From NCBI GenBank assembly GCA_937879825.1, contig CALFMQ010000488.1:1-9600 (forward strand): a stretch of 9,600 nucleotides of DNA, in the 5' to 3' direction. The DNA is from an uncultured Phycisphaerales bacterium (GTDB taxonomy: Bacteria > Planctomycetota > Phycisphaerae > Phycisphaerales > UBA1924). The notes under the pieces are model-generated. The model saw only the letters and a list, made by a program, of their open reading frames with translations. It did no database searches and had not been told where the DNA came from. Position numbers and translations under genes: made by a program. The number at the start of each line of letters is the position of its first letter. The first letter of the stretch is position 1. Below, in pieces: positions 1 through 7,053 of the stretch.

Positions 1-22
1 GCGCCCCGCGTTGACGGGCTAG
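1..22 (+). CDS. 3' end of an upstream gene, possibly fliP (partial)
   Basis: Only the last few codons could be inside the window. A frame ending at TAG (20-22) reads R-P-A-L-T-G-stop; another ends at TGA (12-14). The TAG overlaps the Shine-Dalgarno of the next gene, as is typical inside an operon. fliP is expected here because it usually precedes fliQ, but so few residues cannot identify a protein. The identity is inferred from gene order alone. Confidence 0.25.
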
Positions 23-38
23 GAAGGAGGGTGCCCCC

Positions 39-290
39 GTGGATTTTGAGACCCTTGACCTCGTCCGCCACGCGCTGATCGTCACGATGCTGATCTCGGC
101 GCCCGTGCTGCTGGCGGGGGTGTTCATCGGGCTGGTGATCTCGATCGTTCAATCGGTGACGCAGATTCAGGAGCAGACGCTCTCGATGGTGCCCAAGATT
201 TTCGCGATGACCATCGTCACCGTCATCCTGCTCCCGTGGATCACTGCGAAGCTCATCGAGTTCGCGATCGAGATGCTCACGATGCACTAG
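39..290 (+). CDS. fliQ: Flagellar biosynthetic protein FliQ
   Basis: This 83-residue protein is a small inner-membrane subunit of the flagellar type III export gate, which assembles with FliP and FliR into the channel for axial proteins. Its length is close to the usual size of just under 90 residues. Two hydrophobic helices are visible (about residues 12-37 and 50-73), joined by the conserved loop TQIQEQTLSMVPK (41-53), the hallmark of FliQ/SctS proteins. The start is GTG at 39, preceded by a strong purine-rich site (AGGAAGGAGG, 21-30) eight bases upstream. fliR follows after an 18-base gap, so the two are surely co-transcribed. A virulence-type SctS homologue is unlikely given flhF, flhG and a flagellar sigma factor downstream. 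Confidence 0.95.
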   Translation: MDFETLDLVRHALIVTMLISAPVLLAGVFIGLVISIVQSVTQIQEQTLSMVPKIFAMTIVTVILLPWITAKLIEFAIEMLTMH

Positions 291-294
291 GCAT

Positions 295-299
295 GGAGG
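295..299 (+). promoter_or_regulatory. Ribosome binding site that fixes a TTG start for fliR
   Basis: GGAGG lies nine bases upstream of TTG at 309. The fliQ stop codon (288-290) is in the same frame as fliR, and no other start codon occurs in that frame before TTG, so this site and codon together define the fliR start. The ATG at 293 is in a different frame and overlaps the site. Confidence 0.7.
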
Positions 300-308
300 C
301 GCACACGG

Positions 309-1106
309 TTGTCATCGTTCCAGGTCATCCTGCAGCACATCCCGGTGATGCTCCTCGTGCTCTCGCGCATCTCGGGCGTGTTCATCTTTGCGCCGCTGCT
401 CTCGAGCGGCGCGATGCCGAGGCAGGTCCGCGTGTACCTCGCGGGCGCGATGACGGTGGCGGTCTATCCCGCGGTCGACGCGACGCACGCGATCGGCATG
501 GAACTCTCGATCTGGTCCCTCCTGCCCCTGATGACGCAGGAGGTGGCGATCGGCGCCGTGGTCGGGCTGCTGGCCTCGATACCGCTGCTCGCGCTGGAAC
601 TCTCGGGTGTGGTCATGGGGCAGCAACTGGGGCTGAGCATCGCGGCGGTGCTCAATCCGTCGCTGGACATCCCCGGCGACAACCTCGGGCAGCTCCTCTT
701 CGTCGGGGCGACGCTCATGTACATCGCCATGGGGGGGATGGAGCTCGTGTTCGGCTCGCTCGTGAACACCTTCGACGCGATGCCGATCGGGACGCCCGCG
801 GCCGCGGCCGTGATCGGGCGGGACACATTCGAGGTGATCACCGGGCTGCTCGACTCGGGGTTCGACATGGCGATGCGCATCGCGATGCCGGTCGTCGTGA
901 TCATCTTCGTCGAGACGGTCATCGTCGGTTTCATCATGAAAACCGTGCCGTCGCTCAACATCCTGAGTTTCGGCTTCCCGATCCGCATCATCCTGGGCGT
1001 CGCGGTGCTCGCTGCGTCGATCACGTTCGTCGCGACCACGCTCCACGGAGAGCTCGAGTTCGTGTTCCGGACGCTGCACGAATGGTCGCTAGGGGGGCTT
1101 CGATGA
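309..1106 (+). CDS. fliR: Flagellar biosynthetic protein FliR
   Basis: At 265 residues this is a normal-length FliR, the integral membrane subunit that joins FliP and FliQ in the export gate and contacts FlhB. It is hydrophobic throughout. Conserved FliR stretches include SRISGVFIFAPLL (19-31), QEVAIGAVVGL (77-87), GQQLGLSIAAVLNP (104-117) and, near the C-terminus, LNILSFGFPIRIILG (216-230). The start is TTG, which is rare but supported by the GGAGG site and the lack of any alternative in frame. Gene order between fliQ and flhB is canonical, with 18-base gaps on both sides (291-308 and 1107-1124). No truncation or frameshift is visible. Confidence 0.95.
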   Translation: MSSFQVILQHIPVMLLVLSRISGVFIFAPLLSSGAMPRQVRVYLAGAMTVAVYPAVDATHAIGMELSIWSLLPLMTQEVAIGAVVGLLASIPLLALELSGVVMGQQLGLSIAAVLNPSLDIPGDNLGQLLFVGATLMYIAMGGMELVFGSLVNTFDAMPIGTPAAAAVIGRDTFEVITGLLDSGFDMAMRIAMPVVVIIFVETVIVGFIMKTVPSLNILSFGFPIRIILGVAVLAASITFVATTLHGELEFVFRTLHEWSLGGLR

Positions 1107-1124
1107 GAACGGAGGATCGCATCG

Positions 1125-2195
1125 GTGGCTGAGGACCTGGGAGAAAAAACCGAACAGCCGACGGAGCGTCGGCGCGGCGAGGCGCGCCAGCGCGGTCAGC
1201 TCCCCAAGAGCACCGATCTGTCGTCGGCGATCGTCATGCTCGGCGCTCTGGCCATCGTTGCCGCCTTCGCGCCGGCGGCGGTGCGCAAGCTGTACCTCAT
1301 CGTCCGGTACGCGCTCTCCGAGCAATCGCTCGGGCTCGTCACCGATGATGCGGGGCTCATGCGCGATGCGCGGATCATCCTGAGCGAAGCGGCGATCATC
1401 ATCGTGCCGGCGATGCTGGTCATGGTCGCGGTGGCGTACGCGGGGAGCGTCGTGCAGGTGGGCTTTCTGATTACCGGAAAGCCGCTCCAGCCCGACATCG
1501 GGCGGCTCAACATCGTCAAGGGCTTTGCGCGGCTGTTCTCCAAGCGGAGCCTGGTCAAGGGATCGCTTGACGTCGCCAAGTTGTCCGTGCTCGGTCTGGT
1601 GGCGTTTCTGGTGATCCGCCCGGACATGGGCAAGCTGGCGGCGCTGGCATCGCTATCGATCGAGCAGGGGATCATGGTCGGCGCGATGATTCTCCTTAAG
1701 GTCGCTATCTGGGCGCTGGTGATTCTCATCATTCTGGGCGTGATCGACTTCACCTATCAGCGGTGGCAGACGACGCAGGACCTGAAAATGACGCGCCAGG
1801 AGGTCAAAGACGAGCGGCGGTCGACCGACGGCGATCCGGAGACCAAGGGGCGGCGGATGCGCATGGCGCGCGAAATTGCTTCCCAGCGGCTGGCGCTTGA
1901 TGTTCCAAAGGCGGATGTCATCGTCACCAACCCCACGCACTTCTCGATCGCGATCAAGTACGACGCGGACCGGATGCGCGCCCCCAAGGTGATCGCCAAG
2001 GGCGCCGATTACATGGCGTTCCGGATTCGGTACATCGCGTCGGCCAACGGCGTTCCGATCGTCGAGCGTCCGCCCCTGGCGCGATCGCTCTACGCGGCGA
2101 TCCCCGTCGGCGGCGGGATTCACGCCGAGCACTACGAGGCGGTCGCCGAGGTGCTGGCGTATGTCTACCGGATGGAAGGGAAGATGGCCTCATGA
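1125..2195 (+). CDS. flhB: Flagellar export switch protein FlhB
   Basis: FlhB (356 residues) is the export-gate subunit that switches substrate specificity from rod/hook to filament proteins after self-cleavage. The N-terminus DLGEKTEQPTERRRGEARQRG (4-24) is the family signature, followed by hydrophobic segments at about 33-62, 87-115, 150-165 and 183-208. The cytosolic domain has the linker DGDPETKGR (235-243) and the autocleavage motif NPTH at 269-272, where the chain is expected to break between Asn269 and Pro270. The conserved RPPLARSLY is at 315-323. The start is GTG with GGAGGA (1111-1116) eight bases upstream. The catalytic motif is intact, so the protein should be functional. flhA follows after 20 bases. 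Confidence 0.97.
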   Translation: MAEDLGEKTEQPTERRRGEARQRGQLPKSTDLSSAIVMLGALAIVAAFAPAAVRKLYLIVRYALSEQSLGLVTDDAGLMRDARIILSEAAIIIVPAMLVMVAVAYAGSVVQVGFLITGKPLQPDIGRLNIVKGFARLFSKRSLVKGSLDVAKLSVLGLVAFLVIRPDMGKLAALASLSIEQGIMVGAMILLKVAIWALVILIILGVIDFTYQRWQTTQDLKMTRQEVKDERRSTDGDPETKGRRMRMAREIASQRLALDVPKADVIVTNPTHFSIAIKYDADRMRAPKVIAKGADYMAFRIRYIASANGVPIVERPPLARSLYAAIPVGGGIHAEHYEAVAEVLAYVYRMEGKMAS

Positions 2196-2215
2196 TCGGA
2201 GCGCGCGCATAGATC

Positions 2216-4438
2216 ATGGCCAAGGGCACCGTGCCATCGCTGCCGAGCAGGAGGGGTGAAACGCCCGCGTGGGCGAAGTTCGTCGCGCATCATCGCTCGC
2301 TGATCGCGCCGCTGGCGTTCGTGCTGATGATCGCGGTGATTCTCGTGCAGATGCCGCCGATGGTGATGGACATCCTCATCGCGCTGAATATCTGCATCGC
2401 GGTCGTCATGCTCCTGACGACGATGTACATCGAGGAGCCGCTGGACCTCTCGGTGTTCCCCTCGCTGCTGCTGGGAACGACGATGCTCCGGCTCGTGCTG
2501 AATATCGCCTCGACGCGCCTCATCCTGACCGCCGATGCGCCCACCGCGGAGGAGGCCGTGGGCGTGGCCGGGAAGGTCATCTCGGCGTTCGGGTCGTTCG
2601 TCGCGGGCGGGTCGCTCGCGGTGGGCATCATCATCTTCCTGATTCTGGTGATCGTGCAGTTCGTGGTGATCACCAAGGGGGCCACGCGCATCTCCGAAGT
2701 CGCGGCCCGGTTCACGCTCGACGCCATGCCCGGTCGCCAGATGGCGATCGATGCCGACCTCAACGCGGGCATTATCGATGAGCGCGAGGCGCGGCGCCGG
2801 CGCGAACGCATCGCGGAAGAGGCCGACTTCTTCGGCGCCATGGACGGTGCCTCCAAGTTCGTGCGCGGCGACGCTGTCGCCGGCATCATTATCACCGTCG
2901 TCAATGTCATCGGTGGCTTCGCGGTGGGCATGCTCGAGAAGGACTGGGGTGTCGGAGAGACCGCCAAGATCTTCACCATCCTGACGATCGGCGACGGTCT
3001 GGCCTCGCAGATACCCGGATTCATCATCGCGCTCGCCTCGGCGCTCGTCGTGACGCGCTCCAGTTCCAAGGGCACGCTCGGGTCCGAGGTGGCGGGTCAG
3101 TTGGCCAGCCGGCCCGTGGCGCTGTTCATCACGTCGGGATTCATCGGGCTGCTCGCGTTCACCCCGCTGCCGAGTCTGCCGCTGCTGGCCCTCGCCGCGA
3201 TCATCGGCACGATCGCGTTCTTCACCGTCAAACAGGAACGGATTACGAAGCAGGACCAGCAGCTCGCCGAGGTCAAGGAGCGCCAGGCCGAGGCGACCAA
3301 AGCGCCGCCTGTCGAGGATCTACTGAAGGTCGACACGCTCGAGCTTGAGGTCGGGTACGGCCTCGTATCTCTTGTGGATACCGTTCAAGGCGGCGACCTT
3401 CTCGACCGGATCGCTGCGATCCGCCGCCAACTGGCGACCGAGATCGGCATGGTCCTGCCCCCGGTACGCGTCCGCGACAACATGCTTCTCCAGCCCAACG
3501 ACTACCGCATCAAGATTCGCGGCAACATCGTTGCCGAGGGCCAGACCATCCCGGGCCGCCTGATGGCGATGGACTCGGGGATCGCCTCCGGGCGGATTCA
3601 CGGGCAGCCCACCATCGAGCCGGCCTTCGGCCTGCAGGCGTGGTGGATCGAGCCCTCGCTCAAGACCCGCGCCGAGTCCATGAACTACACCGTGGTCGAT
3701 CCGACGAGCGTTCTGACGACGCATCTCGGCGAGGTGGTCAAGGCCCACGCCGACGAACTCCTCACGCGCGAGGAGGTCGGCAACCTGATCGAGCAGTTGA
3801 AGCAGGCCGCCCCGAAGCTCGTCGAACAGACGATTCCCGCGATTGTGCAGCCGGGGGACCTGCAGAAGATCCTGCAGGCGCTCCTGCGCGAGCGCGTCTC
3901 GGTCCGCGATCTGGAGTCGATCGTCGAGGCCCTCGCGGAATGGGCACCCCGGACCAAAGACCACGATGTGCTCGTGGAGTACGCAAGAAATGCGCTGCGC
4001 AGGAGCATCTGTCAGTCCTTCGCGACTCCGGTCGATCAGGGCCCCATCGGAGGCGGTGCGGGCAGTGGGGGGAGCGGAGGCACGGGTGGACGCAAGTGGC
4101 GGATTGTCTGTGTCACCATGGACCCCGCGTTCGAGGACCTCATCAACTCATTCGTGGATCGCTCCCCGGCGGGTACGACGCTCACGATGCCCGCGCGGAT
4201 CGCGTCCGCGGTCGCCAAGACCATCCGAAAGTCGCTCGAACCGGTCATCGCGGCCGGACATCAACCGGTTGTGATCGCATCCCCAACCGTACGATCCATC
4301 GTGCGCCAGATTCTCGAGCCGTACATCTCCGGCGTCGCGGTGCTCGGCTACAACGAGATCGTGTCGGGAGTCGATGTGGAGTCGATGGCGCTGGTGACGC
4401 TGCCCGAGGAACTCGAGGCCGCCCCCGCCGGGGTGTGA
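2216..4438 (+). CDS. flhA: Flagellar export gate protein FlhA
   Basis: FlhA forms a nonameric ring; its membrane part helps couple proton flow to export, and its cytosolic domain docks chaperone-substrate complexes. At 740 residues it is longer than the usual roughly 690-700. Membrane helices occupy about residues 30-335. The FHIPEP-family signature is clear in the cytoplasmic loop, with RFTLDAMPGRQMAIDADLN (165-183) and a charged segment after it. A charged linker (about 338-365) leads to the cytosolic domain (about 370-735), which contains LQAWWIEP (473-480) and VVDPTSVLTTHL (493-504). The extra length is largely a glycine-rich insert at 609-625. The first start codon after an in-frame TAG (2210-2212) is ATG at 2216. 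The only purine-rich site, GGAG at 2198-2201, is 14 bases away, so initiation may depend on coupling to flhB. Confidence 0.97.
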   Translation: MAKGTVPSLPSRRGETPAWAKFVAHHRSLIAPLAFVLMIAVILVQMPPMVMDILIALNICIAVVMLLTTMYIEEPLDLSVFPSLLLGTTMLRLVLNIASTRLILTADAPTAEEAVGVAGKVISAFGSFVAGGSLAVGIIIFLILVIVQFVVITKGATRISEVAARFTLDAMPGRQMAIDADLNAGIIDEREARRRRERIAEEADFFGAMDGASKFVRGDAVAGIIITVVNVIGGFAVGMLEKDWGVGETAKIFTILTIGDGLASQIPGFIIALASALVVTRSSSKGTLGSEVAGQLASRPVALFITSGFIGLLAFTPLPSLPLLALAAIIGTIAFFTVKQERITKQDQQLAEVKERQAEATKAPPVEDLLKVDTLELEVGYGLVSLVDTVQGGDLLDRIAAIRRQLATEIGMVLPPVRVRDNMLLQPNDYRIKIRGNIVAEGQTIPGRLMAMDSGIASGRIHGQPTIEPAFGLQAWWIEPSLKTRAESMNYTVVDPTSVLTTHLGEVVKAHADELLTREEVGNLIEQLKQAAPKLVEQTIPAIVQPGDLQKILQALLRERVSVRDLESIVEALAEWAPRTKDHDVLVEYARNALRRSICQSFATPVDQGPIGGGAGSGGSGGTGGRKWRIVCVTMDPAFEDLINSFVDRSPAGTTLTMPARIASAVAKTIRKSLEPVIAAGHQPVVIASPTVRSIVRQILEPYISGVAVLGYNEIVSGVDVESMALVTLPEELEAAPAGV
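4040..4090 (+). other. Glycine-rich linker inside FlhA
   Basis: Residues 609-625 of FlhA are almost entirely Gly, Ser, Ala and Thr (a run of GGGAGSGGSGGTGG). They sit between RNALRRSICQSF, which ends one part of the cytosolic domain, and RKWRIVCVTMDPAFEDLI, which starts the last one. In most FlhA proteins these parts are joined by a short structured turn. The reading frame is intact on both sides. I infer a flexible linker that gives the last subdomain extra freedom. Confidence 0.75.
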
Positions 4439-4574
4439 TCGACGCGATTGTTGCGCTGCGGGCTTGCATCGCGCGCGCCTCCCGTGTACATCTAGAGGGA
4501 GAAGTTGCATGATCGCGTGTCGCCCGGCACGCTCGGCAGGACGCTGAGCACGCCGAAACGCCAGGAGGGCTGCG
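4439..4574 (+). promoter_or_regulatory. flhA-flhF gap with a candidate promoter
   Basis: This 136-base stretch is the longest gap in the flagellar cluster. A possible housekeeping promoter is TTGCAT (4464-4469), a 17-base spacer, then TACATC (4487-4492), preceded by TG at 4485-4486 as in extended -10 elements. The -10 is a weak match (3 of 6). If real, flhF and the genes after it could be transcribed apart from the export genes. A very short frame (ATG 4509 to TGA 4547, 12 codons, M-I-A-C-R-P...) has GGGAG seven bases upstream and could be a leader peptide, though the predicted transcript start near 4499 would lie inside that binding site. I give the peptide low weight. Confidence 0.3.
4531..4549 (+). 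other. Short hairpin in the flhF leader
   Basis: GCTCGGC (4531-4537) pairs with GCTGAGC (4543-4549) through seven pairs, one of them G-U, around a five-base loop. It lies 13 bases before the flhF ribosome binding site (AGGAGG, 4563-4568). There is no T-run after it, so it is not an intrinsic terminator. It might influence translation or RNA stability, or be chance in GC-rich DNA. Confidence 0.3.
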
Positions 4575-5927
4575 GTGACCATCAAGACGTTCCGCGCGAA
4601 ATCCGTCTCCGATGCGCTCGCGCAGATCAAGCGCGAACTCGGCCCCGATGCGGTCATCCTTCACACGCGCAACTACAAAGCGGGCGGCGTGCTGGGCGTC
4701 GGCGCCAGTTCAATTACGGAGATCACCGCGACGTCCTCCATGACTCTCGCCGAAGGCGCACCGCGGCCCTCGCGGCGCGCGCGTTCGGCGCCGATGGCGA
4801 TCAGTGCGGTGTCTGATGTCGGGCGGAGCGGCGCGGAGGAGATCGCTTCCACGACAACCATTCCCACGCCGACAGTCACAAGCCCGGTCGGCGGGCGGCT
4901 GGCCGCACTCGGGATCGAAGTTCCTTCAGAGCCGTCGCCCGAAGCCGCGACAAGAGAAGCCCCGGTGGAACCGGTCAGAGAGGTCGCGCGCTTGGTGGCA
5001 CGCCATCACCCGCGCGAGGATGGCCTGGCCAGTGTGCTCAGGCACGAGATCGACGCGCTCAAGCGGATGGTCGGGCAGGTGCTGCGACATTCTTCAGCGC
5101 CCGCGTCCCACGCCGGTACGCCCGAGGCACTCGTGAATGAATACACGCGGCTGATCGAGGCGGAGGTTGCGGCCGAGATCGCCGAGGGTGTGATCGGCGC
5201 GGTCCGCGACGAGCTGACGCCGGTGGACCGGCAGGACCCCGGCGCGGTCCGTGCCGCGGTGATTCGCCAGCTCTCCGAGCACATCCCGGTGTGGGACTGC
5301 CCGCCCGCGGTCGAGAGGAGTCAGGAGGGGCGCCCCACGACCATCGCGCTCATCGGGCCGACCGGCGTGGGCAAGACCACGACCATCGCCAAACTCGCGG
5401 CGACCTACAAACTTCGCCACGGGAAGAAGGTCGGGCTGGTCACGTGCGACACCTATCGAATCGCCGCGGTGGACCAACTGCGCACCTATGCGAACATCAT
5501 CGGGCTGCCGCTCCGGGTGGCGCTGACCCCCGCGGAAGTCGCGCAGTCGCTCGAAGCATTGGCCGACTGCGATGTGGTGCTGATCGATACCGCCGGTCGC
5601 TCGCCGAACGATACGGAGCGATTGGGCGAACTGCGCAGATTCATCGACGCCGCGTGCCCGGATCAGGTGCACCTGGTGCTGTCGAGCGCCGCGAGCCAGG
5701 CGGTGCTGATGGAGTCGGCCAAGCGGTTCGCGCCGATCGGGCCCCAGCATGTGATCTTCACCAAACTCGACGAGGCCGTGAATTTCGGCGTGCTCGTTAA
5801 TGTCGCCAAGCGCGTCGATGCGACGCTCAGTTTCATCACAACAGGTCAGGAAGTGCCCGACCATATCGAGGTCGGTCTGGCCGACCGTCTGGCGCGACTG
5901 GTCATGAGCGGGAGTCTTGAGCGGTGA
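4575..5927 (+). CDS. flhF: Flagellar placement GTPase FlhF
   Basis: FlhF (450 residues) is an SRP-type GTPase that dimerises with GTP and directs where the flagellum is built. The N-terminal domain begins MTIKTFRAKSVSDALAQIKRELGPDAVILHTR (1-32, shown as conserved family residues), followed by a variable Pro/Ser/Thr/Ala-rich linker (about 45-150). A helical N-domain (about 150-245) leads to the G domain, with P-loop GPTGVGKTTT (261-270), DTYRIAAVDQLRTYA (292-306), DTAGRS (338-343), the TKLDE specificity motif (396-400) and TTGQEVPDHIE (422-432). All nucleotide-binding motifs are intact. The start is GTG with AGGAGG (4563-4568) six bases upstream. The stop overlaps the flhG start, matching their known functional pairing. 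Confidence 0.97.
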   Translation: MTIKTFRAKSVSDALAQIKRELGPDAVILHTRNYKAGGVLGVGASSITEITATSSMTLAEGAPRPSRRARSAPMAISAVSDVGRSGAEEIASTTTIPTPTVTSPVGGRLAALGIEVPSEPSPEAATREAPVEPVREVARLVARHHPREDGLASVLRHEIDALKRMVGQVLRHSSAPASHAGTPEALVNEYTRLIEAEVAAEIAEGVIGAVRDELTPVDRQDPGAVRAAVIRQLSEHIPVWDCPPAVERSQEGRPTTIALIGPTGVGKTTTIAKLAATYKLRHGKKVGLVTCDTYRIAAVDQLRTYANIIGLPLRVALTPAEVAQSLEALADCDVVLIDTAGRSPNDTERLGELRRFIDAACPDQVHLVLSSAASQAVLMESAKRFAPIGPQHVIFTKLDEAVNFGVLVNVAKRVDATLSFITTGQEVPDHIEVGLADRLARLVMSGSLER

Positions 5928-6964
5928 GCGCCGGCATCGGGAGCGATCAGGCCGCCCGTCTCCGCGCGCTCGTGCGGGACATGCAGGACGGCGCCCAGCC
6001 GCCGTCGCCCGCTCCGTCGGCTGAGTTGGCCCGCCCGCATCGCCCCGTGCCGCTGGCGCCGGCGCACGCGCTTCCCCGTCAGACCGCCCGTCAGTCGCGT
6101 GCGCGAATTCTTGCCATCGCCTCGGGCAAGGGCGGCGTCGGCAAGACAACGCTCGCGGTGAACCTCGCCGCGGCCATCTCGGAGATGGGCAAGCGTGTGA
6201 CGCTGATCGACGGGGACCTCGGCCTCGCGAACGCGGACCTCTTGTGCGGCGTTCGCGCCACGCGCAACATCGGCGACGTCCTGGACGGCCGGTGCGCGCT
6301 GCACGACGCGATCGCCGACACGCCGTACGGCTTCCGGGTGCTGCCCGGCGCATCGGGATTGGCGCGCCTCGCGGCGCTGGGCGAGCGCGAGGCGCGCGTC
6401 ATCGTCGGTCGCTTCGCGGCGATGGACACCATGAGCGATATCGTGCTCATCGATTGTGGCGCGGGGATCGGGAACATCGTGCACGCGTTCATGCTCGCGG
6501 CCGATCGATCGTTGATCGTGACCACGCCGGACCCGATGGCCGTGACCGATGCGTACGCGCTCATCAAGAGTCTCGCGTCGCGTCGGTGCCCGACCACGGG
6601 CGGGCGTCCGGGGTTCTCGCTGGTCGTGAATCAGGCGTTCGACGACGAGGAAGCCCACAGCGTGTGCTGCCGCGTGAGCGCTGTCACAAAAAAGTTTCTC
6701 GGGATCGATCTGACCGGCGGGTGCTGGGTCCTCGAAGACGATCAGGTCCGCGCCGAGGGGCGGCACTGCCGACCATTTGTGGTATCGGCGCCCCGGTCCG
6801 ACGCGACCGGTTGTGTGCGCAGGGTGGCTCAGTCGGTGCTTCGCGAGTTCGAGATGCTCCCGGAGTCGCCCGAGGGTGTGGGGGCGATGGGCCGATTCGC
6901 GTCGATTCTGCGGCTGATCACCGGTGCGGGGAAGGGCGCAAAAATCGCGGAGACAGTCGCATGA
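5924..6964 (+). CDS. flhG: Flagellar number regulator FlhG (MinD-like ATPase)
   Basis: FlhG (346 residues; also called FleN or YlxH) is a MinD/ParA-type ATPase that limits flagellar number and activates FlhF. The N-terminus carries DQAARLR (8-14), matching the DQAxxLR motif known to stimulate the FlhF GTPase. A Pro/Ala-rich linker (about 22-58) precedes the ATPase core. That core has the deviant Walker A SGKGGVGKTT (67-76), DGDLGLANADLL (96-107) and the Walker B-like IVLIDCGAGIG (173-183). The end (about 323-335, GRFASILRLITG) could be the amphipathic membrane-binding helix of MinD-like proteins. The GTG start overlaps the flhF stop (GTGA, 5924-5927), with GGGAG (5910-5914) nine bases upstream. 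Seven cysteines in the second half are unusual. Confidence 0.96.
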   Translation: MSAGIGSDQAARLRALVRDMQDGAQPPSPAPSAELARPHRPVPLAPAHALPRQTARQSRARILAIASGKGGVGKTTLAVNLAAAISEMGKRVTLIDGDLGLANADLLCGVRATRNIGDVLDGRCALHDAIADTPYGFRVLPGASGLARLAALGEREARVIVGRFAAMDTMSDIVLIDCGAGIGNIVHAFMLAADRSLIVTTPDPMAVTDAYALIKSLASRRCPTTGGRPGFSLVVNQAFDDEEAHSVCCRVSAVTKKFLGIDLTGGCWVLEDDQVRAEGRHCRPFVVSAPRSDATGCVRRVAQSVLREFEMLPESPEGVGAMGRFASILRLITGAGKGAKIAETVA

Positions 6965-7053
6965 AACGCAAGTGCCCGCGGCACCGAGCCGATAAGACCG
7001 GAGTCAAGATTCCGCGCCGATCCTGCGCTGTTCAGAGAGGTGTCCGTCGATGA
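6961..7053 (+). CDS. Possible 30-residue basic peptide coupled to flhG
   Basis: A 30-codon frame begins with ATG overlapping the flhG stop (ATGA, 6961-6964) and ends with TGA overlapping the start of the next gene (ATGA, 7050-7053). GGAG (6949-6952) lies eight bases upstream. The peptide (starting M-K-R-K-C-P-R-H) is very basic, with 12 Lys or Arg in 30 residues, and has two cysteines. I recognise no family. It may be a real small protein, a device for passing ribosomes to the next gene, or chance: basic composition is common in wrong-frame GC-rich DNA. A candidate sigma-28 -10 element lies inside it, which argues the stretch may be regulatory. Confidence 0.25.
   Translation: MKRKCPRHRADKTGVKIPRRSCAVQRGVRR
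6988..6995 (+). promoter_or_regulatory. Candidate sigma-28 (FliA) -10 element
   Basis: GCCGATAA is an exact match to the enteric FliA -10 consensus. The upstream -35 region is a weak match: AAGT (6970-6973) falls roughly where TAAAGTTT is expected, with a spacer one base longer than ideal. The site is about 55 bases upstream of the small membrane protein gene and so upstream of the sigma factor gene. If used, it would let the sigma factor amplify its own expression. One exact 8-base match in 9.6 kb could be chance. Confidence 0.3.

Noticed and set aside
236..1132. A 298-residue + strand frame overlapping fliQ and fliR
   Set aside because: The composition (Arg, His, Asp and Gly-rich) and lack of any motif mark it as an off-frame shadow of fliR.
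39..2195. Virulence-type (injectisome) secretion genes instead of flagellar ones
   Set aside because: The linked flhF, flhG and FliA-type sigma factor are specific to flagella.
4452..4469. Possible sigma-54 promoter ending in TTGCAT before flhF
   Set aside because: The required GG about 10 bases before the -12 GC is missing; the site fits a sigma-70-like -35 better.
4996..5010. TGGCACG, an exact sigma-54 -24 half-site
   Set aside because: The -12 position reads CACC instead of TTGC, and the site is deep inside flhF.
5094..6353. A 419-residue open frame on the minus strand opposite flhF and flhG
   Set aside because: Its product is Arg/Gly/Ala-rich low-quality sequence, typical of antisense frames in high-GC coding DNA, and the + strand genes have all expected motifs.
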